From Coniella vitis (lineage: Eukaryota; Ascomycota; Sordariomycetes; Diaporthales; Schizoparmaceae): a stretch of 64,000 bases of DNA. The notes below the pieces were generated by a model that searched no databases, was not told the DNA's origin, and was given only the letters and a program-made list of their open reading frames with translations. Position numbers and translations under genes: made by a program. The stretch covers positions 434,001 to 498,000 of the forward strand of contig WUJK01000007.1 in NCBI GenBank assembly GCA_011317545.1, given 5' to 3'. Shown in pieces: positions 54,618 through 64,000 of the stretch (positions are counted from its first letter, which is position 1; the number at the start of each line of letters is the position of its first letter).

Positions 54618-56625
54618 ATGGTTGACTTCCGGTCTGCTTTCACCTCTTCCAACGTGCCTCTTGAACATGGCGCTCAAGGAGGCCCGGCCTCACCGCGGTT
54701 GCCACAGTCTCAAAATGACGGCCTGACACAGGCGACCGATGCGACACACGGGTTGAGCGGACAAAAGCAATGCCCATATACAATGTCGAAGCGGACACGA
54801 TTACGGGGCAACCACAGTCGTCAGGCTGATCTCTCGACATCTACCCCGTCGTTTGGACCCCGAACACGCCCGTGGACAACTACTTCATGCTGGTCTCGCC
54901 TCTTTTGGCCCAACGCTTCAAGGTTTAGCGTCCGGCGCGGGTCGCCGTCCACGACAGCAGGACCCGGAGAAGGGGCTGGCCAGCCCTCGCGCTTGCTGCG
55001 TGTGTGGCAGAGCATAACCACGTTTGCCAGGTTCGTTGGGCCTGGATTTATGGTAGCTGTTGCTTATAGTAAGTTCTGGACGCATGGACGCATAGAGTAT
55101 CTGGATCCATAGCGGAGCTGACACCTTTGATTCATTTGCTTTAGTCGATCCTGGAAATTACGCCACGGATATCAGTGCTGGTGCCTTGTATAGGTTCAAA
55201 TTACTGTTTATAGTCCTCCTCAGCAACCTAATTGCTATTTTCCTCCAGGGACTCTGTATCAAGCTAGGGACTGTGACTGGGCTGAATCTAGCAGAGGCTT
55301 GCCGTGCCTTTCTTCCGCGGTGGCTCAATTATGTTCTGTATGCATTCGCCGAGGTAGCCATCATTGCAACCGATTTGGCAGAGGTGAGTGCGATTGTCCG
55401 TTCACGCTCGCCAGGAAATGCTGTGGATATCTTGCCGTGACCCTCTGTCTTCTCTTATACTGACCATGATATACATTCCCGGCAGGTTATTGGTACAGCT
55501 ATTGCCATCAACCTCCTGATACCACAAATACCGCTGGTGGCAGGATGTGCCATCTCCATTTTGGATGTCATGATCATTCTCATATTCTATGACCCAAATG
55601 GCTCCATGCGCGCTCTACGTGCGTTTGAAGCATTCGTTGTTGCCTTGGTCATTGCTGTGGTCGTTTGCTTCTGCATCCAGATGTCCTTTATCCGCAACAC
55701 AACGGTGGGCGAGGTGTTTCTAGGCTATCTGCCATCCTCGGCCATTGTGCAGCAGCAAGGGTTGTACCAAGCCTGTGGTATTCTCGGGGCCACAGTTATG
55801 CCGCACAGCTTGTACCTTGGCTCGGGCATGCCTCAATCCCGGCTCAAGGAGTACGACGTCAAACAGGGGCTCTACCCTGCGGAAGCGCCAACCGCGAGCG
55901 ATGTATCTGTCAAGATGACATATGTGCCGTCCCTGGCGGCCATCCGACACTGTCTCAAATACTCAATCGCCGAGCTGACCATATCGCTCTTCACCTTTGC
56001 TCTGTTCGTCAACTCGGCCATTCTGATCATTGCGGGTGCGTCGCTGTATGGGTCGGAAGATGCGCAAGGCGACGACATCTTTGCCATCCACAGCCTCATT
56101 ACAGAGAGCTTGGGCAAAGGCGCAGGCATACTGTTTGCACTGGCGTTACTGCTATCGGGTGTCTCTGCCGGCATAGTCTGTACCATTGCGGGCCAGATGG
56201 TGAGCGAGGGTGCAATCAACTGGCACATGAAGCCGTGGATGCGACGCCTCATGACGCGGTCTATCAGCATTACGCCGAGCATCATCGTTGCTGGTGCTGT
56301 CGGGCGCGAGGGCTTGGATGCGGCTTTGAACGCTTCGCAGGTTGCTCTGAGTATCGTCCTCCCCTTTGTGTCTGCACCCTTGATTTACTTCACCTGCATG
56401 AACAAGTACATGAATGTCTGCTCGGCGCGGGCACATCCAATGGAGCGGCCGGATGAGGCGAACCAGGCGGACATACGAACAGATGACTTGGATCACGTGG
56501 ATGGAGACAACGTAACCAAGATGGCCAATTCGATACCAGTCGTCATCATAGCCATTTTGGTGTGGTTAGTGATTGCGGCAATGAACATAGCCAATCTGGT
56601 ATTGCTAGGGTTGGGCAAGGAATAG
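54618..56625 (+). CDS. Nramp-family divalent metal transporter
   Basis: Proton-coupled manganese/iron importer of the Nramp (Smf) family. Exons 54618-55068, 55145-55383 and 55486-56625; introns 76 and 102 nt; 609 residues. The N-terminal 140 residues are soluble and poorly conserved in character. TM1 holds the metal-binding DPGNYATDISAG, reached across intron 1 (AVAY-IDPGN). TM6 holds GATVMPHSLYLGSG, whose Met and His are typical ligands and gate residues. About eleven hydrophobic segments follow family order, including GLNLAEACRAF and FAEVAIIATDLAEVIGTAIA. The loop after TM6 carries 50 residues before TM7. Frame is open upstream of 54618 without an ATG. Localisation (plasma membrane versus endosome/vacuole) cannot be told. 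Confidence 0.93.
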
Positions 56626-57727
56626 AAAGAAATATCTTGCGACTCATTGCCTGCATTGAAATGCGTGTCTCTTCCATTCTTATTGGCATTGGCCTTTTAC
56701 ACGTCCTTGATATGATTCAAACACTGCATCATCGCGAGCTGTCGCATGTCCATAATAAGTCTGAGCTCGTTCAAGGGTGTGTGCAAGCCGCATCGCATTG
56801 GTACGGTGCTCAACAGAGCCTCAAGCCCATGGATCGTTTGCAAGTGGTTACTACATGGTATGGACAGATGTACTATGTAGTGGATACAAGTCAGTCTCAG
56901 CTACAGAGACAGGAGGGCACAGAGGCATCTGTGTGCTTTCGCTCGGACAACCCAATGCCCCGCCAGGATTGTCATGGCCAGTTTCGGCACCATTCTGAGC
57001 ACCGAAGGCCGGCAGGTGAGACGCACACCGTGCCAATGGCGGGCTTTACCAAGTGTGCAAGCAGCGCTGCCTTAGTACAACAGTCATATCAGTCAAATCA
57101 AAAGCTGTACATAGTAAGCCGCCATACCAAGTAAGTACTGGCTATGTAGTACAGCTCTGGAAAGGATCATACTTTATTTTGAACTTACTATGCACTGGTT
57201 CAAGCCGGACAATGGAGCGCTCGGTGTTTTGTGATCAGATACTTTTTCCCATTGATATTATTGGAAGCAATGGGGTCCGAGCCAGACGCGGCCCGGGCAC
57301 GGCTCAACAACAATTCCGGGGGAGAAAAAAAAAAACAAAGTTAGAGTTAGGAACAAAGATTGGCGCCAATTACTTGCTAGTGGACTGGTGCATTTGCTAG
57401 GGGTGGTTGTACTTGAATAACGATCCCTCCTTTCTCCCTCGTGCGCGTCATCATAGTGCACAAGACAGTTAAAACCCACCGTGGTGAACACTTTTGGGAC
57501 GAAATTCAACATTCACATCGCCAACAAGAATGAACAAACCCCTCAGCGACTTTGTCTTAGCCTGATGGGACGCGCCTAGGAAGGAGGTTCAGTCTGCTTG
57601 GCCGTGTAGGATTCAGAATCGTGACGCTTGCATTCGGGCCGTTGCACTGGGCCGCTGCATAAGCATTCTAATACAGCAAACAACAACAACAACAACAACA
57701 CGCACAATCACAAACAGCCTTGCGACG
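56626..57727. other. Intergenic region upstream of the DHA2 efflux gene
   Basis: 1.1 kb between same-strand genes; presumably the MFS promoter. Contains two dispersed motifs, TACTATGTA (56871-56879) and its reverse complement (57108-57116), and a (CAA)n stretch just before the next ATG. Confidence 0.6.
57681..57700. repeat. (CAA)n short tandem repeat in the MFS leader
   Basis: Six to seven CAA units ending 27 nt before the ATG of the efflux transporter; CAA-rich leaders are unstructured. Confidence 0.9.
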
Positions 57728-59657
57728 ATGGCCTCAGATACAGATACAACGACAACGTTGAATCCCAATGCCGCAACAGCTTCGCAGACGTCGTCGCTGA
57801 AGGATGAGAAGCCCACCGCCGGCGACACAGAAACTCCAGTCGGAAGGACATCAGCGACTGGAACATGTTCGGACAGTGGCCGGACAGCACCAGGCCCCGA
57901 CGATGATACTCATGCCGTTTATCCTCGTGGACTCACAAAGATCCTCATCATCGCCTCCCTCTGCTTATCCATATTCCTCGTTGCGCTCGACCAGACCATC
58001 ATCGCGCCGGCTCTGGGCGCCATCACCGAGCAGTTCTCGTCGGTCAAGGATATTGGCTGGTATGGCAGCGCCTACCTGCTGACAACGACGGCGCTGCAGC
58101 CGCTTTACGGCAAGCTCTACGACAGCTTTTCTGTCAAGATTGTGTACAGCTGTGCCGTCATTGTCTTTGAGATTGGGTCGCTCGTGTGCGCGACGGCGCC
58201 TAACTCGACGGCTTTCATCGTGGGACGTGCCATTGCTGGCATGGGCACCGCTGGCTTGTTTTCAGGCTCGATTGTGATTCTGGCCTACACGCTACCGCTG
58301 CAGCAACGACCGCTTGCCTTTGGTTTGATTGGTGGCATGTGGGGGATTGCAAGTGTGGCCGGTCCTCTGTAAGCGGCTCAGTTGCTTTCGGTCTCGGGGA
58401 TCGCCCCTTTGAGGTTGACCATCCACTAATCCATTCGTTCGTCTGATAGCCTAGGAGGTGCCTTTACGGACCACGCCACATGGCGGTGGTGCTTCTACAT
58501 CAGTATGTCTTGGGACACTCACATACATGGAACACGACGTGTGCGAGAGCATGGCTCGCAACTAACACCCCTTTGCAGATCTTCCTATCGGCGGCATAGC
58601 TGTAGTCGCCATCTTCTTCTTCCTGCACATTAGGAATCAGAGAATCGTGGGCAACACTCTGCGTGAGAAGCTGCGCAAGCTTGACCTGCTGGGCACCGCT
58701 GCCCTCATCCCAGCCATCATTTGCCTCCTGCTGGCGCTCCAGTGGGGCGGCTCAACATACCCTTGGAGCAACTCACGCATCATTGGGCTCTTTATTGGCT
58801 TTGGCCTCTTGATTGCCATCTTTATCGGCATTCAGTTTTGGAGGGGCGACGAAGGCACGCTCCCGCCACGCTTCTTCAAGAACCGAAACGTGCTTTGTGC
58901 CATGCTCTTTTCATGCTTCTTTGGCGCCGCCTTCTTCCCACTCATCTACTACCTCTCACTGTACTTCCAAGCCGTGCAGGGCGATAGCGCCGTCGAGGCC
59001 GGTATCAAGCTCTTACCGCTGCTGCTCTCCTGTGTGCTGACGTCGGTGCTCACTGGTGGCCTCATTACAGCCATCGGCTACTACAACCCCGTCGTCCTGC
59101 CCAGCATGGTCCTCTTCACCGTTGGCGCAGGCATGATTACAACCTTCACTCTCGACTCCCCCGTTCGCGTTTGGCTAGGATACCAAGTGATCGCAGGCCT
59201 GGGCATCGGCGTCGGCTTCCAGCTGTCCGTGCTCGTCGTCCAGGCCGTCCTCCCGCCCAAGGACATCCCTGTCGCGACCGCCTGCGTGCAGTTCTTCCAG
59301 TCCTTTGGCGGCGCCATCTTCATCGCTGTCGCCCAGACCGTGTTCCAAAATGGCCTCATTGAGGGCGTGGAGCGCGATGTGCCCGGTCTGGACCCGTCCA
59401 TCTTTATCAACTCGGGGGCCGACCAGGTCAGGCAGATTCTGCAGTCCATGGGCATGGAGCAGTACACGACTGCGGTGCTCAATGCATACTTGTCTGGACT
59501 GCGCAATACGTACTACATCACCGTTGCGTGTGCGGCCGCGGCGTTTTGCTCGGCCTTGGGCTTGAGCTGGGTGAACATCAAGAAGAAGGATCGCAAGGGC
59601 CAGCAGCAGGGAGACGGCCAAACAGGCGACGTCGAAGGACTTGAACAGCAGGTTTAA
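57728..59657 (+). CDS. MFS multidrug efflux transporter, DHA2 (14-TM) type
   Basis: Proton-antiport drug or metabolite exporter in the plasma membrane. Exons 57728-58368, 58450-58502 (53 nt) and 58579-59657; introns 81 and 77 nt; 590 residues. A Ser/Thr-rich cytoplasmic N-terminus (1-65) precedes about 14 membrane segments. Signatures: FLVALDQTIIAPAL in TM1 (motif D1), LYGKLYDSFSVK (motif A), and the antiporter motif region GLIGGMWGIASVAGPLLGG spanning intron 1, followed by FTDHATWRWCFYINLPIGG spanning intron 2. Members of this family often sit in secondary-metabolite clusters, but no backbone synthase is visible in the window. It is not of the Ngt1 (GlcNAc uptake) type. Confidence 0.93.
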
Positions 59658-62600
59658 TCCGTGTAATGACGGCAACATGAAGAGTATGTAGGCAGAATTG
59701 GGCCATCTTAGTCAGGCATGAACGCATAACGAACGTGGTCAAGCGTTTCAGAACATGTCCTCTTTTTTTCTCGTCTTTTCTTCTTCTTTTCTCGTATGTC
59801 ATTTGGTTTGATCCCTACCTCTTGCATGTTTCCATAGGCGAAAAAAGGCCAGCGCGCCGAACAATACCCTTCCTGGAGAATAGATCAGATAGAAGAATGG
59901 CCTGTAGAATACAATCTGCGAGTACACGACTGTGCGAGAGAAGTCAGCCAGTTTCCCTGTTCCTGCTCAACAACCAATGGTGGGTATTGTGAAGCAAAGT
60001 TCTTCAAAAAGAAACAGACAGCCCACCGCAAGGCCCGCTGGCCAACAGAAGTATCTACATGTACAAGGTTCATTCTCCGCTTCACCTGTTCAGCCTCGGC
60101 TGTATGGCTTGTTTTCCCCTCTTATATGCGTCGTGCCCTCTTTTTGTGCGGCCTTGTTTGGACTCGCTTCGGTAAGATGACGGCTTGACTTGGATTCCAG
60201 ATCACGTTATCACTTCTTACCGCTCCCTCAGCACCCGTCTCCTCGTATGGCGAATCGTTCTCGTGGAGATTGTCCTTTGGGGCACGCCCATTTGGTAACG
60301 TTGATAGCGTCAGTGGCTCCGGTCGTCAGACAGTCATGGACCGTCCATGCCGTGGTGCCGAAAGACGTTTGAAAGACTTTTACCAACCCATCTCACATTT
60401 GGGAGGTTGCAAGGCCCAGTACTGTATAGTACTCAAACTTCTCTGTCGCAGAGCCTTGTGGTTGAACGTATTCATTGATGGCAAGCCTGAAGCACTGCTT
60501 GATCACATGCTGATAGGCACTCCTTTGCTTCTGCCTGACGCTCCTATGCATGAACAAGTATTGGCGATTTTGGAGACGGTTGAATGTGCCAAATCCGCAT
60601 CTCTGGATACTCGTTAGCTTGAACTATGTCCCTTGAGCGCCACGAACAACCTAAGTTGCCATTTTGGACGTTGTCGACGACAATGGACGGACAATTTCAC
60701 AGCGCCTAGAGCGATGCTGACTCGACATCCATGATAGTTATATATTTTGAGGAACACCATTTGTCCCGAGCCCCGCCGGTGTTTATGCCTACTGGCTTTC
60801 GAAACAGGCTAATGCCACCATGATCTCTTCCAGAAAGCACTCGTCGTTTCGTACTCTGGGTCCTTCGAGTGTTCTTCCGAAATCTGTCAGAGACCCGAGT
60901 TTGGCCATGTCCTTCACCAAGACCACGTGACAAGCCTCGTAATCATATCAGGCCATTGAAATTCGTGGTACCCCGCAGATGATATCCGTTCTACTATGTG
61001 TTGGGCTTGAGCAAGGTACACATGAACCACTGGACCACCAGGGACCTTGGATGTGCCGAAGTATTCCCAACGATAGGAACACATCTATTCACAACCCCCC
61101 CCCCCGGGGGGGCCTTCCCTTCTTGAACCGTTGCCATCCCGTCTAGCTAGCAGAATCTCGATGCCTCTCCATCCTTCCTCCACTCTGATGGCCAAGTAAC
61201 GGTCCAGAACGACCTTTCGACCTCTCGCTTAAGGCGACACATCGCGGAGTGTGTCGGTCCCTACATGACGATTACCTGTTTGGCCTGCATCAAGACAACC
61301 CGACAGGACTCGCGTCAGAGCGCCATGCCTTGATTTGTCGCAGCTTCATGAAAGCACGGTATCGCGACCAAGGCCGCAGAGTCTCGAACGATTCTGTCCT
61401 CATCGACCCATTGTGTGGCGAGCAAATGTGTGATGATGGTGGTGGTGGTGGTGATGGTGCTGGAGCTCAAGATAGTTCCACGACAGTCTCGTCCTGCGCT
61501 TGTTTGCTTTTTTGTTGCGTTGCTCGCAGTCTCTCCCAAGCCTTCGCACGCTTCCATCCTGCAACGACTGGCTCCGAACGGAGCAAGAAGAGGTGATGGC
61601 CTATCCATCGCGCCCATCCTCATCAACGGCCGCCCCGTCTCGAGTCATGGACCTCACAAAAACGCGAGCACGCGCGAAGTAAAGAGCATCCGAACGTCCC
61701 TATCTTCCCGACAGCCCTCGATACATGAGCATGTTTGCAGCCTCGCACCAACCAGCGGCGGCGGACGGGGATCCGGGCTCCACTGAATAAGATATTCGCG
61801 AATGCGACTCTCTGCCAATTCAGGCTCTCTCCCAAAGTGGCCTCCCCTTCCCTGACATGTGCCTCTTGGGCATGCCCGGAGAACTTGCTCCGGTCATCAC
61901 CTCAGCCTTTTCCCCTCTGCTGGTGTGGGAACCCCAAAAGAAGAGAGGCCCACTCTTCCTCTTTTTCGTTTCTCCCTCCCCCTTCCTCACACCCTCTGTC
62001 GAGCTGTCAATGTAGAGAAGGGTCTCTCAGGCATTCTCCCCCAGGGTCCTGTCCATAAGAGAGGCCCGATCCCTCTGCCGAGTGTCCGATGGCCGGGTTC
62101 TGCCAGCTGGACCCCGCTGGCAGCATGGAAAACTTGGAATCTGCTGCTTGGCTGGGCCATCTTGCACAAGGCTGCAGTGGTCTGTGCGCTGCGCGCTGCA
62201 TGGTGTGCGCGGAAGGCTGAGCCGCTTTCGACGACAAGAGTTGGGCCGTGTGGTGTGGGACAGAGTGTAAGTATTCAAGTACACGGCCGCAATTGATAAC
62301 ATGCTGGCTGCTTCACTTACCATATCTGGACGGCAGGCCCTTGGTATCAGACTCTCAGGACGCCTGGGGGGTTATTTATTGATGTCTTCTCGACTCTCCA
62401 CCCAGCACTTCAAAGACTGATGGACTGCACATCCTGTCCGCGCTCCGAGAGCAATCAATCTCTGTTGAAGCCAACACACAGCCAGCCAGCCATACTAGAA
62501 GCCAAGACACACTGCAAAGTTGGCTCAGGAATTCCCATTTATCAGAAGCCCTGCCCTTTCAGCGCCCAATCCTACTCACTCAACAGGCTAAAACCCCCAA

Positions 62601-63214
62601 AGGCCTCTCCTCTTTGTCGACACCCCGTTGTTGAGCGTATCTGGACACGCTTTTCTGAAACACCAGAGAGTGGCTGAACTGGGTTGCGTCGTTGTCTTTA
62701 TGTTTTTGAAGCCTTTGTAAAGGGTCAATCTGTAGCAAGAGTCAGCGACGTAAGTGCTCCCAATGGATGGAAAAAGAGACGGAGACGACGATATGTATGT
62801 GCGAAACACCCCCTACTAACAGAGTTTTTACCGTCAAAGTGAGTTTCTTCCAGAACCAAAGGTTTCTGCCAGAAGAGGAAAGAAGAAGAAGAAAGAAGAA
62901 AAAGCCAGCAGAAACCCGACTCCCTTCACTTTTACCCTTTCCAATTCGACGGTATACACGTCCGTTCGAAACTTGGGTCATTTGCCGTTGATCTTTGTTC
63001 CCTTCATTCCTCCCCATATCTTTTTAGTATCCCAAACCAGCACATCAGCACGCGACTCCGGCAACAACGAGCGCCATAAGCGTTACATTCACTCACCTCG
63101 TCTCTCCGTAACTTTTGCCTCAACGCGATCCTGCGCTGCCCAGACTCCAGACTCCAGACAAGCACCCCTCGGTGGGGTAAACGGTAAAGCAAAGCCACTT
63201 ATCCATCATCCAGT
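59658..63214. other. Gene-poor intergenic stretch
   Basis: 3.6 kb in which I see no supported gene. Short open frames lie on both strands and lack domains. Features: a C11G7 junction (61095-61112), a GGT/GAT trinucleotide tract (61435-61459), the TACTATGT core at 60992, and purine-rich tracts around 62875-62905. Confidence 0.5.
61095..61112. repeat. C11G7 homopolymer junction
   Basis: Eleven C directly followed by seven G: a self-complementary tract that could fold back, or an assembly artefact. Confidence 0.9.
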
Positions 63215-63995
63215 CTACGACCCTACCGGCCCTCCCTGGGGCCTGTCAAAACCAGCAAGACTTTCCGCCCGCTGCCGAACCCCTATGGCCCCGTACCAGA
63301 AACCGACAGTCGAAGAGGTTGAGGACGAGGCGCGCAGAAATAAGGAAATCGGAGTGCGGATCCAGGTTGTCAGCATAAGCACCACGACAACCATGTCGAC
63401 AGTGGCAGCAGCACACGCGACCGAGGCGAAGCGTTTGCGCAAGAGGAAATGCCCGTTTGAAAGCATGCAGCGCAACTCAGCGACTTGCCCGAGATGAAGC
63501 AAGGCAGACCCCGTGCCTGCTCAACATCTCACACTCAGCCTCAGAACGAGGTGTGTAATTGATTCCAGAGGAGATGACTCCACCAGCACAAGCCGCACAC
63601 TCAAGGGTAAAATGTCGGCAATATGTCCCCGCATGGGAGCTGGAGAATAAGGAGCCTAGAATCGAAGAGAAGTGACATGATTTGAGAAGGAAAAGGGGGG
63701 GCAAAAGTAGAGAGGAACAATGCAAAGTCACTTCGAGTACACCGAAAAAGTATTTTCTTTCTTCCTTCTAAATCTTGCGTCTCGGTCTTGATTGTGATAG
63801 AACGAATTGGTGAATGGGGACCTTGGGCGAGGCAAGCCAAGCATACCTACCATATATAAAAATTTCGACTGATGCCGTCAGAATAATGCTGATCACCGCA
63901 TAAAAGAAGAAATGCCCTGCCAATGATGCTGTCTATGTGCTGGGTACAGATTTTTGCCACCTCCGCTTACCACACTTCTCAACGCCCCTCGCCAT
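63215..63995 (-). CDS. Probable small multi-pass membrane protein (tentative model)
   Basis: Starts at ATG 63995 on the minus strand. Exon 1 (63995-63971, MARGVEKC) and exon 2 (63916-63851) join through a 54-nt intron (GTAAGC...GGCAG) to give MARGVEKCGHFFFYAVIS and then IILTASVEIFIYG, a clear membrane helix; a GTAGGT donor follows. Further down, two frames show plausible later exons: one opening after TTCTAG near 63686 (LECAACAGGVISSG) and one at about 63440-63290 with FASVACAAATVDMVVVVLML. Joints of these later exons are not settled, so the end given is approximate. The pattern recalls fungal MARVEL-like four-helix membrane proteins, but that is a guess. Confidence 0.4.
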
Positions 63996-64000
63996 GATTA

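Noticed and set aside
57728..59657. MFS gene as the cluster's GlcNAc transporter
   Set aside because: It has 14-TM DHA2 drug-antiporter signatures (LDQTIIAPAL, antiporter motif with TWRWCFYINLPIGG), not Ngt1 features, and lies 17 kb from the cluster.
61249..61786. Two overlapping plus-strand frames of 115 and 123 codons
   Set aside because: They share sequence in different frames, include a GGT/GAT microsatellite translated as Gly or Val runs, and have no domain or splice support.

Overview
The window is nuclear DNA of a filamentous ascomycete, most likely a hypocrealean Sordariomycete. Genes carry short GT-AG introns (mostly 60-120 nt) with CTRAY-like branch sites. Protein families such as an SREBP with C-terminal membrane segments, neutral ceramidase, an NDT80-type regulator and a DHA2 efflux pump fit this group, and the order of amino-sugar genes resembles the GlcNAc cluster described in Trichoderma reesei. 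Species cannot be fixed from sequence alone. Exon joints below were derived by hand from splice signals, reading phase and family expectation. No tRNA, rRNA, CRISPR array or intact transposon was seen.

Left part (1-14.9 kb): a truncated SREBP-type bHLH membrane transcription factor (minus), a serine/proline-rich single-pass membrane protein (minus), an Srs2-type UvrD helicase (plus), then about 3.6 kb with no recognisable gene.

Centre (15-40 kb): a carbohydrate and lipid catabolic block. It holds a neutral ceramidase, a secreted GH3 beta-glycosidase and an intracellular GH31 alpha-xylosidase (divergent pair), followed by a five-gene N-acetylglucosamine (GlcNAc) catabolic cluster. These five are GlcNAc-6-P deacetylase (dac1-like), a GH3-GNAT fusion (nag3-like), the NDT80-type regulator (ron1-like), an atypical hexokinase (hxk3-like, presumed GlcNAc kinase) and GlcN-6-P deaminase (dam1-like). 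Together they would release GlcNAc from chitin oligomers, phosphorylate it, deacetylate GlcNAc-6-P and deaminate GlcN-6-P to fructose-6-P. No GlcNAc transporter (Ngt1 type) is present.

Right part (40.8-64 kb): a very large (about 2,460 aa) multi-pass membrane protein with an unusual Leu-Trp repeat region and an acidic coiled repeat tail, a membrane-anchored spermidine-synthase-like methyltransferase fold protein, a phospholipid N-methyltransferase (Opi3) with a 17-nt exon, an Nramp metal transporter and a 14-TM DHA2 efflux pump. A long gene-poor stretch follows, then a probable small membrane protein entering from the right edge.

Points worth a second look are two apparent one-base homopolymer frameshifts (SREBP and the giant protein), non-canonical catalytic residues in the GH3-GNAT protein and in the ceramidase, a 9-10 bp motif strongly over-represented in intergenic DNA, and the Leu-Trp repeat protein, for which I recognise no described family.
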